Shown: in pieces, positions 24,501 to 31,447 of the stretch | Layout of the letters: every line of letters starts with the position of its first letter | Position numbering within the stretch: position 1 is the first letter of the stretch | From: Lachnospiraceae bacterium | GTDB lineage: Bacteria; Bacillota; Clostridia; Lachnospirales; Lachnospiraceae | Direction of reading: 5' to 3' | NCBI GenBank assembly: GCA_022797535.1 | Contig: JAAWKU010000021.1 | Span: 1-33,705, forward strand | DNA length: 33,705 nt | Made by a program: the position numbers and the translations under genes | Notes under the pieces: generated by a model | Told to the model about the DNA's origin: nothing | Seen by the model: the letters and a program-made list of their open reading frames with translations, nothing else | Database searches by the model: none

Positions 24501-26265
24501 TCACCGCGCCGATCTCTATGATGCGGTTGTTCACCGGGGAAAAACCCGTGGTCTCTATATCGAACACCACAAAATCCGCATCCAGATCCTGACCCGCGTC
24601 CCCGGTGACAATCTCTTTCAGATCATCCACCAGATAGGCTTCCACACCATAGATCACCTTGAAAAAGTCCTGTTTGTCCGGGTTTTCCTCCCCGGCCTCT
24701 TTGCGCCTGCCTTTTTCCGCCTTCCACAGGTCGTCCCACACATGGCCTGCGTCCGTAAATCCCTGCACCACGCCGTGATCCGTGATGGCGATGGCCCGGT
24801 GCCCCCATTTATAGGCCCGCTTTACGATGTCCTTGGCCTCGGACACTCCGTCCATATCGCTCATCTTGGTGTGACAGTGCAGTTCCACCCGCTTATAAGG
24901 GGCCGTATCCACCCTGCCGGTGGTAAAATCCTGTATCTTTTTAATTCCCGTCAGGGAGCCGATGGTCAGTTCGTGATCAAATTTGTCCATCATGCTGATG
25001 CCCTTGATCTTCACAAAGGCCCCGGTCTTGATTCCCTCCAGGATCTCCTGCACCTGATCGTTGCGGGCGAACATTTTCACTGTCATGGTGTCGGAGAAAT
25101 CCGTCACATCAAAGATGATAATGGTTTTCTCGTTCTTGATCTCCCTCTTGTCCACAGTGAGGATCTTGCCCCGGATTACCACCTCGCCGATCTCTCCGAT
25201 GATGTCCTCGATGCGCATGGCCTCTTCCTCGAAATCACGGCCATAGATCACATCCGGATTGTCGGAGCGCTTCACGCTGTTGCCGTAGGCGCCGCCTCGG
25301 GAAAACTCCCCTTTCTTATAGCCGCCCCGAAACTCCCCTTTCATGCCGTAGCCGCCCTTGCCCTGGCCTGCGGCATTCCTGGCCCCGCGGCCCGCGCCGC
25401 TGCCTGTCTGGCCCACACTTTGACCTGCCTCGGCAGTTCCGCTGCCCGTCCGCCCGGCGCTTTGCGCCCCGCCCATGGCCTGGCCGCTGCCATAGCCTGC
25501 TCCGGCAGAACTGCCACCCGCCTGACCCGCCTCACGATCCGCTCCGGCAGTTCCGCTGCCCGTCTGACGGCCGTCAGCAGCCCCGCCTGCAGCCTGGTCC
25601 CCTTCAAATCCTGCAAAGCCCGCCGCGTCCAGCATGGGAGGCACATCCGTCTGTCTGTCATTCCCCGCGTCTCCTCCGGCTTCACGCCCCGCCCGCCGGG
25701 AAATCTCCGCCACCTGGAGCCGGATCTTCTGTTCATCCTCCTGGGCATATTTGCCGGTGCGGGCCTCCCGGTACTCCACCTGCAGGGCCAGGTCAAAGCC
25801 GCAGCGTTCCACCAGAATTTTCTGAAGCACCTGAGTGAACTCCTCCTCCCGGCTGTGGGCCAGCACGCTGTCCTCCAGGGTCAGGGTCATCTGCCGGGCG
25901 TCAGGATAGGAGAACTCTGCCGACTTGAAGCTGTTGTAGTCGATATGATTATACTCCCGCAGTTCCTCCAAAATGCTGTCCCGGTATACGTCCATCAGTT
26001 TCTCCGGCGTGTACTGGGAGGAGAGACTGAATCTCTCATAGATCTTCACCACCATATTTGCTTTTGGGAAAAGCTGCCTTTTGATCTCTCTCTCCGCGGT
26101 CCAGATATCCCCCTTCATAATCAGACGGCCGCTCTGCAGATAAATCCGCAGGAAATCCTTACGCCTGGTGGCAGATATTTTCTCCACGCTGGCCTGCTCC
26201 AGAATATCACGCACGGCTCCGTGTAATTGCAATGTGGGAAACACCTCAAAAAAAGGTTTTGCCAT
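21496..26265 (-). CDS. polC: DNA polymerase III PolC-type alpha subunit
   Basis: PolC is the replicative DNA polymerase of low-GC Gram-positives. From the ATG at 26265 it has 1589 residues, longer than B. subtilis PolC (1437). In order: N-terminal domains (1-190), a Gly/Ala-rich insertion (191-332), an OB-fold (VVIRGKILTVDKREIKNEKT), a split PHP domain opening VELHCHTKMSD (about 460), a DEDDh proofreading exonuclease starting VVFDIETTGF (about 566), and the polymerase with the zinc-binding CGKC...CPVCG region. The catalytic Asp pair is in KEPDIDLNFSGEY (about 1114). The C-terminus is the usual FDFV. GGGGGAT precedes the chosen ATG. It follows ispG by 56 nt, a conserved order. Confidence 0.97.
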   Translation of the reverse strand: MAKPFFEVFPTLQLHGAVRDILEQASVEKISATRRKDFLRIYLQSGRLIMKGDIWTAEREIKRQLFPKANMVVKIYERFSLSSQYTPEKLMDVYRDSILEELREYNHIDYNSFKSAEFSYPDARQMTLTLEDSVLAHSREEEFTQVLQKILVERCGFDLALQVEYREARTGKYAQEDEQKIRLQVAEISRRAGREAGGDAGNDRQTDVPPMLDAAGFAGFEGDQAAGGAADGRQTGSGTAGADREAGQAGGSSAGAGYGSGQAMGGAQSAGRTGSGTAEAGQSVGQTGSGAGRGARNAAGQGKGGYGMKGEFRGGYKKGEFSRGGAYGNSVKRSDNPDVIYGRDFEEEAMRIEDIIGEIGEVVIRGKILTVDKREIKNEKTIIIFDVTDFSDTMTVKMFARNDQVQEILEGIKTGAFVKIKGISMMDKFDHELTIGSLTGIKKIQDFTTGRVDTAPYKRVELHCHTKMSDMDGVSEAKDIVKRAYKWGHRAIAITDHGVVQGFTDAGHVWDDLWKAEKGRRKEAGEENPDKQDFFKVIYGVEAYLVDDLKEIVTGDAGQDLDADFVVFDIETTGFSPVNNRIIEIGAVKVQRGEIRERFSSFVNPDVPIPFEIEKLTGINDSMVMEAPMIQEVLPRFLEFCEGCVLVAHNASFDMSFIMENCRRQGYSDRFTYVDTVGIARILLPGQAKHTLDAVAKTLGVSLENHHRAVDDAEATAHIFVKFIPRLRESGAENLRQVNAMGASSPDIIRRLPTYHAIILAKNDLGRINMYRLISESHTTYYSKRPRIPKSLILKYREGLILGSACEAGELYRALLEGKADAEIARLANFYDYLEIQPEGNNRFMILSPRHPDIQSVEDIRNINRRIVKLGEQLHKPVVATCDVHFLDPEDEVYRRIIMAGKGFEDADEQAPLYLHTTEEMLEEFAYLGADKAREIVVTNTNRIADMVESIAPVRPDKCPPVIPDSDKTLTKICYDKAHELYGENLPGIVKDRLEKELHSIITNGFAVMYIIAQKLVWKSVEDGYLVGSRGSVGSSLVAFMAGITEVNSLSAHYRCGKCFYYDFDSPEVKAFAGNAGCDMPDKVCPVCGEPLIKDGFDIPFETFLGFKGDKEPDIDLNFSGEYQSKAHKYTEVIFGAGQTYRAGTIGTLADKTAFGYVKNYFEERGKHKRTCEINRITVGCTGIRRSTGQHPGGIIVLPMGQDINSFTPVQHPANDMTTDIITTHFDYHSIDHNLLKLDILGHDDPTMIRMLQDLTGLDPTKIPLDDKGVMSLFQNTDALGVTPEQISGCPVGSLGIPEFGTEFVIQMLLDTKPQQFSDLIRISGLGHGTDVWLGNAQTLILEGKATISTAICCRDDIMIYLINQGVESSLSFTIMESVRKGKGLKDDWIDAMKEKEVPDWYIWSCKKIKYMFPKAHAAAYVMMAWRIAYCKINYPLAYYAAFFSIRAKAFSYELMCQGQKHLENIMADYQRRSDSLSNKEELAYGDMKIVQEMYARGFTFMPIDIFRAQSRSFQIVEGKLMPSLNSIDGLGEKAADAIVEAAKDGPFLSKDDFRERCKVSKTIVDLMADLGLLGSLPESNQISLFDFV
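25270..25695 (-). repeat. Gly/Ala/Ser-rich repeat insertion coding in polC
   Basis: Within polC, about 140 codons encode low-complexity sequence rich in Gly, Ala, Ser, Gln and Arg. A unit like TGSGTAxAxxxxGQ recurs. A 20-bp segment is repeated exactly, in frame and 114 bp apart (25431-25450 and 25545-25564). The end is a GG-Y/F-K/R basic stretch with EFRGGYKKGEFSRGG. It lies between the N-terminal domain and the OB-fold, so it is probably a disordered linker. Confidence 0.85.
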
Positions 26266-26321
26266 TTCTGATCCCCCCTGCCCGCTCCGGGATTTACCAC
26301 CCAAAGCGAAGCATGTATTTG

Positions 26322-27419
26322 TTATTGACGCCAGTGGTCCAGCTCATACTTCAATGCTTCCAGCAATTCTCCCTCCGACATCTTCCGCACAATCTCGCCT
26401 TTTTTGATCAGCAGCCCCTCTCCGTCGCCTCCGGCGATACCGATGTCTGCTTCCCTGGCCTCCCCCGGACCGTTTACCACACAGCCCATGACTGCCACCT
26501 TGATATCCAGCGGATAGTCCGCCGCCAGCCTCTCCACCTGGGTTGCCAAACCGATCAGATCTATCCTGGTCCTGCCGCAGGTGGGACAGGATACCACCTC
26601 AATCCCCCCCTGCCGCAGCCCCAGGGTGCGCAGGATCAGTTTTGCCGACCTGACTTCCTCCACCGGGTCCCCGGTCAGAGACACCCGGATGGTGTCGCCG
26701 ATGCCCTGATGCAGGAGGATGCCCAGCCCCACCGCCGACTTAATGTTGCCGCTCTGCACCGTTCCTGATTCGGTGATCCCCACATGCAGAGGATAGTTGG
26801 TCTGCTGTGCCAGTATTTCATGAGCCTCCACACACATCAGTACATCCGAGGATTTGATACTGATTACCAGATTATCATATCCCAGATCCTCAATGATATG
26901 TACCTTGTCCAAAGCGCTTTCCACAATGCCCCGGGCGGTCACGCCCCCGTATTTTTCCAGCAGCGGCTTTTCCAGGGAACCGCTGTTGACTCCCACCCGG
27001 ATGGGAATATTTCTCTCCCTGGCCACATCCACCACCGCTTTTACCTTGTCGGCGGAACCAATATTGCCGGGATTGATGCGAATTTTGTCCGCGCCGTTCT
27101 CCATGGCGGCGATGGCCATTCGATAGTCAAAGTGAATATCCGCCACCAGAGGAATCCGAATCTCCTTCTTAATCTCTTTCAGGGCCCTGGCCGCCTCCGG
27201 GGTGGGCACGGTGCAGCGTATGATCTCGCATCCCGCCTGCTCCAAACCATGGATTTGAGCCACCGTAGCCGCCACATCCTCCGTCCGGGTGTTGGTCATG
27301 GACTGGATGGCGACAGGCGCGCCGCCGCCGATGCAGACCCCGCCGATCTGCACGGGCCTGGTATGCTGCCTGTGGGGATAACTTTGAAGTCCCTGCCCAT
27401 TTTCCATATATTCTCTCAT
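26322..27419 (-). CDS. ispG: 4-hydroxy-3-methylbut-2-en-1-yl diphosphate synthase
   Basis: IspG (GcpE) reduces methylerythritol cyclodiphosphate to HMBPP in the non-mevalonate isoprenoid pathway. The 365-residue protein has the TIM-barrel part with VAIQSMTNTRTEDV, VPLVADIHFDYRMA-like and ADKIRINPGNIG segments, then the 4Fe-4S part. Its cysteines appear in SCPTCGRTRIDL and MGCVVNGPGEA. AGGAGG lies 5 nt upstream of the ATG. In many clostridia dxr and rseP precede ispG; here they do not. A terminator lies only 52 nt upstream of the start (27471-27504), so ispG must have a nearby promoter, though only a weak TATATT element is visible. Confidence 0.96.
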   Translation of the reverse strand: MREYMENGQGLQSYPHRQHTRPVQIGGVCIGGGAPVAIQSMTNTRTEDVAATVAQIHGLEQAGCEIIRCTVPTPEAARALKEIKKEIRIPLVADIHFDYRMAIAAMENGADKIRINPGNIGSADKVKAVVDVARERNIPIRVGVNSGSLEKPLLEKYGGVTARGIVESALDKVHIIEDLGYDNLVISIKSSDVLMCVEAHEILAQQTNYPLHVGITESGTVQSGNIKSAVGLGILLHQGIGDTIRVSLTGDPVEEVRSAKLILRTLGLRQGGIEVVSCPTCGRTRIDLIGLATQVERLAADYPLDIKVAVMGCVVNGPGEAREADIGIAGGDGEGLLIKKGEIVRKMSEGELLEALKYELDHWRQ

Positions 27420-27470
27420 ATGCTCCTCCTGAAATATACTCCCTGTAAAAAATATACGCCTCTGTGACCC

Positions 27471-27504
27471 AAAAAAGCATCTGCCCCATGCAAGGCAAAT
27501 GCTT
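27471..27504 (-). terminator. Rho-independent terminator upstream of ispG
   Basis: The minus-strand RNA forms an 11-bp stem, AAGCAUUUGCC with GGCAGAUGCUU (27494-27504 with 27475-27485), with one G-U pair and an 8-nt loop. Six U residues follow. It ends transcription arriving from the GH3-flavodoxin side, or could serve as an attenuator for ispG. Confidence 0.85.
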
Positions 27505-27556
27505 TATCTGGTTTGCCTGTTCAGTTATCATACCACATTTGGGGGTGGTTGGCTAG

Positions 27557-27661
27557 TTATTCCATCCCTTTTCCCAGCTGCATGAACTGAATCCTATCTT
27601 CTGCTGACATTGATATATGTTCTTCACCTCTAAGCAGAAATATGAAAATACGGGATTTCTC
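27557..27661 (-). pseudogene. Possible C-terminal gene remnant
   Basis: An open minus-strand frame ends at TAA (27557-27559) and reads GEKSRIFIFLLRGEEHISM then SAEDRIQFMQLGKGME. It looks protein-like, is followed 52 nt later by a terminator, and stays open back into the flavodoxin gene. The only ATG is at 27610, which gives 17 residues with no well-placed ribosome binding site. I do not recognise the family. It could be the tail of a lost gene or a short peptide gene. Confidence 0.3.
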
Positions 27662-27780
27662 ACCTATTGCCCGATCCCTTCCAAGGCAGGGCAGTAATGT
27701 ATGTCCTGCAATCAGGCATAATATCCCCCTGCGGACCGCCGTCCGCTTTCTACACCTCCAAACGGCGGGACGATTTCTCC

Positions 27781-28398
27781 TCAGCGGATAAAATTCGTCC
27801 AGTTTCCGCTCTCTGTCTCCGGCACGATGCCCTGCTTTCGTCCCACCTCAATGCACTTCAGCAGCCAGGCCATATTGTGGGCGATGTTCCGCATGGTCTG
27901 CAATCCCTCCGCGTCCCGCAGCACTTCCTCCGGGCGGTTGCCATGTACCATATTCCAATAGCTGGAACCCACCGCAGGCATGTGGCTGATGCCAAAATAC
28001 TTGTTCAGATCATCCAGGGAAGCCGTGGTTCCCGCCCTGCGGGCCGAGGCCACTGCCGCCGCAGGTTTATGTACAAAGGCATCCTTGCTGCTGTAAAAGG
28101 CCCGGTCCAGAAAAGACAGGATTCGTCCGCTGGCATGGGCATAGTACACCGGCGTGCCGAATACAAATCCATCCGCGCTTCTGGCTTTCCGCACGAATGC
28201 ATTGACCAGGTCATCCATGAATATGCATCCCTGCTCCGTACACTGCCTGCAGCCGATACAATCTCTCACCGGCTGCGCGCCCATCTGGAAGATCTCGTAG
28301 CCAATTCCCTCCGCCTGCAAAGTCCGCCCGATCTCCTCCAGCGCCGTATAAGTACATCCTTTTTGGTTGGCGCTTCCATTCAACAATAAAACCTGCAT
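27781..28398 (-). CDS. Flavodoxin-like NAD(P)H-dependent FMN reductase family protein
   Basis: The 205-residue protein starts MQVLLLNGSANQKGCTYTAL, the FMN phosphate-binding loop of NADPH-dependent FMN reductases and iron-sulfur flavoproteins. CIGCRQCTEQGCIF supplies closely spaced cysteines as in the iron-sulfur flavoprotein group, though a cluster is not certain. FGTPVYYAHASGRILSFLDR is the second flavin-binding region. It likely reduces flavin or quinone-type substrates. AAGGAG precedes the ATG. It lies 30 nt downstream of the GH3 gene in the same transcript; the pairing may be incidental. Confidence 0.88.
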   Translation of the reverse strand: MQVLLLNGSANQKGCTYTALEEIGRTLQAEGIGYEIFQMGAQPVRDCIGCRQCTEQGCIFMDDLVNAFVRKARSADGFVFGTPVYYAHASGRILSFLDRAFYSSKDAFVHKPAAAVASARRAGTTASLDDLNKYFGISHMPAVGSSYWNMVHGNRPEEVLRDAEGLQTMRNIAHNMAWLLKCIEVGRKQGIVPETESGNWTNFIR

Positions 28399-28428
28399 GT
28401 TCTTATCTCCTTTTTTATGTCCTTTTCA

Positions 28429-31203
28429 CTATGCCTGTTCCGTCTCCAGGCGTTGGATTGTCAGCGTATCAATCTGTGCGCCCCCCTCTGCGAAGAACAG
28501 CCTCAGATAATTGTGTGAGTTGGTGAAGGCCCTGCTTACCTGCTCCACCTCCACATACGCCCCGTCCGTACTGTTTAGGGTAATCGTCCCCTGTAAGGTG
28601 CCGTTCACAAATATGGAGACAGGTACCTGGGCCAGTTCCGGCGCATCCACTTTCACCTTCAGGCGGATTGTATAAAGGTGCATGCCGTCGGCTTCCAGGC
28701 CACACAAAAATGCCTTGCCTTTTCCCGTGTCAATGCCCTTCCCGTCCAGTTCCAGTTTTGTCTCAAGACTGTACCAATCCAGGTCAAAGCATGCGGCATC
28801 CTCCTCTTCCATACTCTCTGCAGCCTCCCGTTCCTCCTGGCAAATTCTCCCCAGACTTCTGTCCATAACGGCGGAACGCATCAGTACTTTCAATATATTC
28901 ATGGCACAGACCAGCAGGTCTGCGCGTCTCAATGTGCCGTCCGCAAGACATGCCTCCAGATTGTCCCCGCCGGAATTTCTGCCGGAATCCTGCACCACCA
29001 TATACACATCGTTCTGGCCCCTTACCATGGCCGCCAGATTGCTCTGGCCGGGAGCCTGTCCCTCATCGTTGATCATGGCCCACCAGTCCGTCATAACCAA
29101 TCCGTCAAAGCCCCATTCGCCCCGCAAAACGGTGGTCAGTAAATCATAGTTTCCCGCTGTCCAAAGACCGTTGACGGCTCCGTAAGTGGTCATAATGGCA
29201 TAGGCTTCGCCCTCTCTCACGGCAATCTCATACCCTTTCAGATAAATCTCCCGCAGAGCTCGCTCGGATACCACAGAATTGTAAAGGCTGCGGTGAAATT
29301 CCTGATTGTTGGCGGCAAAATGTTTCAGGGCGCCAGTGACCTGGTACTGCCTCATTCCCCGGATCTGAGCCGCGGCCATCTTCCCGGTCAACAGCGGATC
29401 CTCCGAGAAATACTCAAAGTTCCGGCCGTTTAAGGGATGCCTGTGAATGTTCATTCCGGGCCCCAGCAGAATATCGACACGGTTCTTCCGCAGTTCCGCC
29501 CCCTCCATCTCATATAGCTCCCGGATCAGTTCCTCGTCAAAGGTGCAGGCCAGGCAAGTCCCGTTGGGCAGGCAGAAAGCGTAAGTCCCACAATCCATGC
29601 GGATACCGGAGGGGCCGTCCGCGCAGCATCCACAGGGGATCCCGTATTCTGCCAGAGACCGGGTGACTCCGCCGAAGGCGGCCGCCGTCCCCGGCGTCAC
29701 CTTGGGGGAGCACATACCCTCGCCCCGCACCATGCAGCACAACTCCTCATCACTGAGCTGTGACACGAACTCCTCCAGAGTGACTTTGTTGTCATAGACA
29801 TCCGCCAGACGGTATCCCCTGTCCCCAGTGCAGGGCAGATCCCGCCTGTCGTCCTCCCTGCTCCTTTGGGCCATGCTGTAAGTTCGAAGCGGCGTTTTCT
29901 CCCAGGAGAGCACCAATGTGTCCGACGCCTGCGCCGGCTTCATGCGGTTAAACGCCTCCACAGGGGCCAGCGCCGACCTGCACTGCTCCAGAACTTCTGT
30001 CTCCTTCAGTTCCATGGTTCCTGCCGGCTGTGCGCTTCTGACATCCCCGCCCACATAGAAGCGGTACGTCCCCGCCTCCAGCACATAGCAGGATTTATGA
30101 CCGGAGGCCCCGCTGTCATCATAGGAAGCAAAGACCTTCTTCTCCACTTGCAGCGTCATTTCCTGTTCTTCTCCGGGAGCAAGACATTTTGTCTTGGCAA
30201 ATGCGGCCAGACTGCGCAGCGGCTTTCCCAGCTTTCCCTGGGGAGCGCCGGCATACACCTGCACCACTTCCCTCCCGGCGCAGGCGCCGGTATTCCGAAC
30301 CTTAATATGGAATACGCAGTTCTCTTTTCCCGCCTCCATTTCGCTTTGCATTGAAAAAGATGTGTAGGATAAACCAAACCCAAAGGGGTAGAGTACTTTT
30401 TCCCTGGCAGAGGCAAAGGTTTCGAAATAGCGGTATCCCACATAAATGTCCTCTGCGTACCGATTGCCGTCATCGCCGCCAAAATCGGTGTCAGAGGGAT
30501 AATCTTCCACAGAGCGGGCGATGGTGTCCGCCATCCTGCCGCAGGGATTCACCCGGCCCATGAGTATGTCCGCTACCCCATGACCGCCCTCCATGCCGCC
30601 CTGCCACACATAGAGTACCGCCTGGGGACCATAGGCTTCCACCCAGTTCATATCCATGATGCTGCCCACATTCAGCGCCACCACCACCCGGTCAAAAGCG
30701 CCGCACACCTGCCTGAGCATGTCCTCTTCCCCTTCTGAGAGATAAAAACTGCCTTTTTCCGCTTTGGCATCCCTGTCCTCCCCCGCCGTGCGACCGATGA
30801 TCACCAGCGCTGTGTCGCTTTCTGCCGCGGCTTTCCTTACAATCTCCCCGCTCAGAGGCATCTCCTGCTGGCTCCAGGGCTCCTGGGCCCAACCGCATCC
30901 CTTGTCAAAGGGATGCTCCTTCATCCAGTCCCGGTAAACCTGTTCCAGTTCACGGTTCAACACGATCTTTTCCTCTTTCAGGGCATCCAGAATCCCTACC
31001 ACATATCTGGTGTTGATCATACCTCCGGAGCCCGTGCCGCTCTTGTAGTAATCAAACTGTATTCTGCCGAACACCGCCAGACGCTCTCCCTCTTTCAAAG
31101 GCAGCACATTCCCCTCATTTTTCAGTAAAACCGCCCCTTCCGCGGCAGCCTTTCTTGCCATCCGGGCATAAGCGTCCCAGTCTATCACATACTTGTTTCC
31201 CAT
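28429..31203 (-). CDS. GH3 family glycosidase, permuted domain order
   Basis: This 924-residue enzyme would release terminal beta-linked glucose or related sugars. The domains are swapped relative to most GH3 enzymes. The alpha/beta sandwich comes first (AAAEGAVLLKNEGNVLPLKEG, and TAGEDRDAKAEKG with the acid/base region). A fibronectin-III-like domain follows (about 300-400), and then the TIM barrel (about 480-800). The nucleophile is Asp706 in GLVMTDWWAM. KHFAANNQE and GPGMNIHRHPLNGRNFEYFSEDP are barrel signatures. The last 100 residues look like a beta-sandwich, perhaps carbohydrate-binding. This order is known from Butyrivibrio and Ruminococcus beta-glucosidases. There is no signal peptide, so it is cytoplasmic. 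AGGAGG lies 10 nt upstream of the chosen ATG. Sugar specificity is unknown. Confidence 0.93.
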   Translation of the reverse strand: MGNKYVIDWDAYARMARKAAAEGAVLLKNEGNVLPLKEGERLAVFGRIQFDYYKSGTGSGGMINTRYVVGILDALKEEKIVLNRELEQVYRDWMKEHPFDKGCGWAQEPWSQQEMPLSGEIVRKAAAESDTALVIIGRTAGEDRDAKAEKGSFYLSEGEEDMLRQVCGAFDRVVVALNVGSIMDMNWVEAYGPQAVLYVWQGGMEGGHGVADILMGRVNPCGRMADTIARSVEDYPSDTDFGGDDGNRYAEDIYVGYRYFETFASAREKVLYPFGFGLSYTSFSMQSEMEAGKENCVFHIKVRNTGACAGREVVQVYAGAPQGKLGKPLRSLAAFAKTKCLAPGEEQEMTLQVEKKVFASYDDSGASGHKSCYVLEAGTYRFYVGGDVRSAQPAGTMELKETEVLEQCRSALAPVEAFNRMKPAQASDTLVLSWEKTPLRTYSMAQRSREDDRRDLPCTGDRGYRLADVYDNKVTLEEFVSQLSDEELCCMVRGEGMCSPKVTPGTAAAFGGVTRSLAEYGIPCGCCADGPSGIRMDCGTYAFCLPNGTCLACTFDEELIRELYEMEGAELRKNRVDILLGPGMNIHRHPLNGRNFEYFSEDPLLTGKMAAAQIRGMRQYQVTGALKHFAANNQEFHRSLYNSVVSERALREIYLKGYEIAVREGEAYAIMTTYGAVNGLWTAGNYDLLTTVLRGEWGFDGLVMTDWWAMINDEGQAPGQSNLAAMVRGQNDVYMVVQDSGRNSGGDNLEACLADGTLRRADLLVCAMNILKVLMRSAVMDRSLGRICQEEREAAESMEEEDAACFDLDWYSLETKLELDGKGIDTGKGKAFLCGLEADGMHLYTIRLKVKVDAPELAQVPVSIFVNGTLQGTITLNSTDGAYVEVEQVSRAFTNSHNYLRLFFAEGGAQIDTLTIQRLETEQA

Positions 31204-31245
31204 TTTTTCCAAACCTCCTGCGCCCTGTAATTTTGCATTTTGCAC

Positions 31246-31447
31246 AATGACACCTACATAGTAACTGCGTTTCGCAATTTCATACCTTTCTCTATTTTTA
31301 TTTGTCAGATTCCCTTTTCGTAAGCCTTCAAAACGGCATACATCTCAGCCCACGGAAAGGCGCGGAAAAGCAGTGTGCAACTTGCCTGTTAGTCTTCATG
31401 TCAGGGATGCTTCCCCGTCTCATAGCACCATCTGGCTATTTCCGTGT
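31246..31447. other. Intergenic region, possible dispersed repeat
   Basis: No complete gene fits here. The GH3-proximal part holds a promoter and operator-like palindrome. The remainder contains inverted 8-bp repeats CACGGAAA/TTTCCGTG (31351-31358 and 31439-31446) and a minus-strand open stretch reading MKTNRQVAHCFSAPFRG. It reminds me of intergenic repeats seen in Lachnospiraceae, but I cannot verify copies. Confidence 0.35.
31263..31308 (-). promoter_or_regulatory. GH3 promoter with operator-like palindrome
   Basis: The minus strand has CTGACA (31303-31308), an 18-bp spacer and TATGAA (31279-31284). Directly downstream, around the start point, lies AATTGCG-AAA-CGCAGTT (31263-31279), a 7-bp inverted repeat with one mismatch. 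This position suits a LacI- or GntR-type repressor, as is usual for glycosidase genes. No regulator gene is nearby. Confidence 0.45.

Larger units (their letters stand above)
27420..27780. other. Gene-poor region between ispG and the flavodoxin gene
   Basis: This 361-bp stretch holds a minus-strand terminator (27471-27504), a possible gene remnant (27557-27661) and a 6-bp hairpin GCGGAC/GTCCGC (27731-27746) just after the flavodoxin gene. No complete gene is supported. Confidence 0.6.

Noticed and set aside
25395-25600. Repeats in polC as a CRISPR-like array
   Set aside because: The repeats are few, in frame, and encode a Gly-rich linker; spacing and sequence do not fit a CRISPR array.
23932-26226. 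Plus-strand open frame of 764 codons opposite polC
   Set aside because: It is a mirror of the highly GC-biased polC codons, has His/Pro/Arg-rich composition without family features, and no ribosome binding site.
27667-28389. Plus-strand open frame of 240 codons opposite the flavodoxin gene
   Set aside because: It mirrors the flavodoxin-like gene, which has a ribosome binding site and family motifs.
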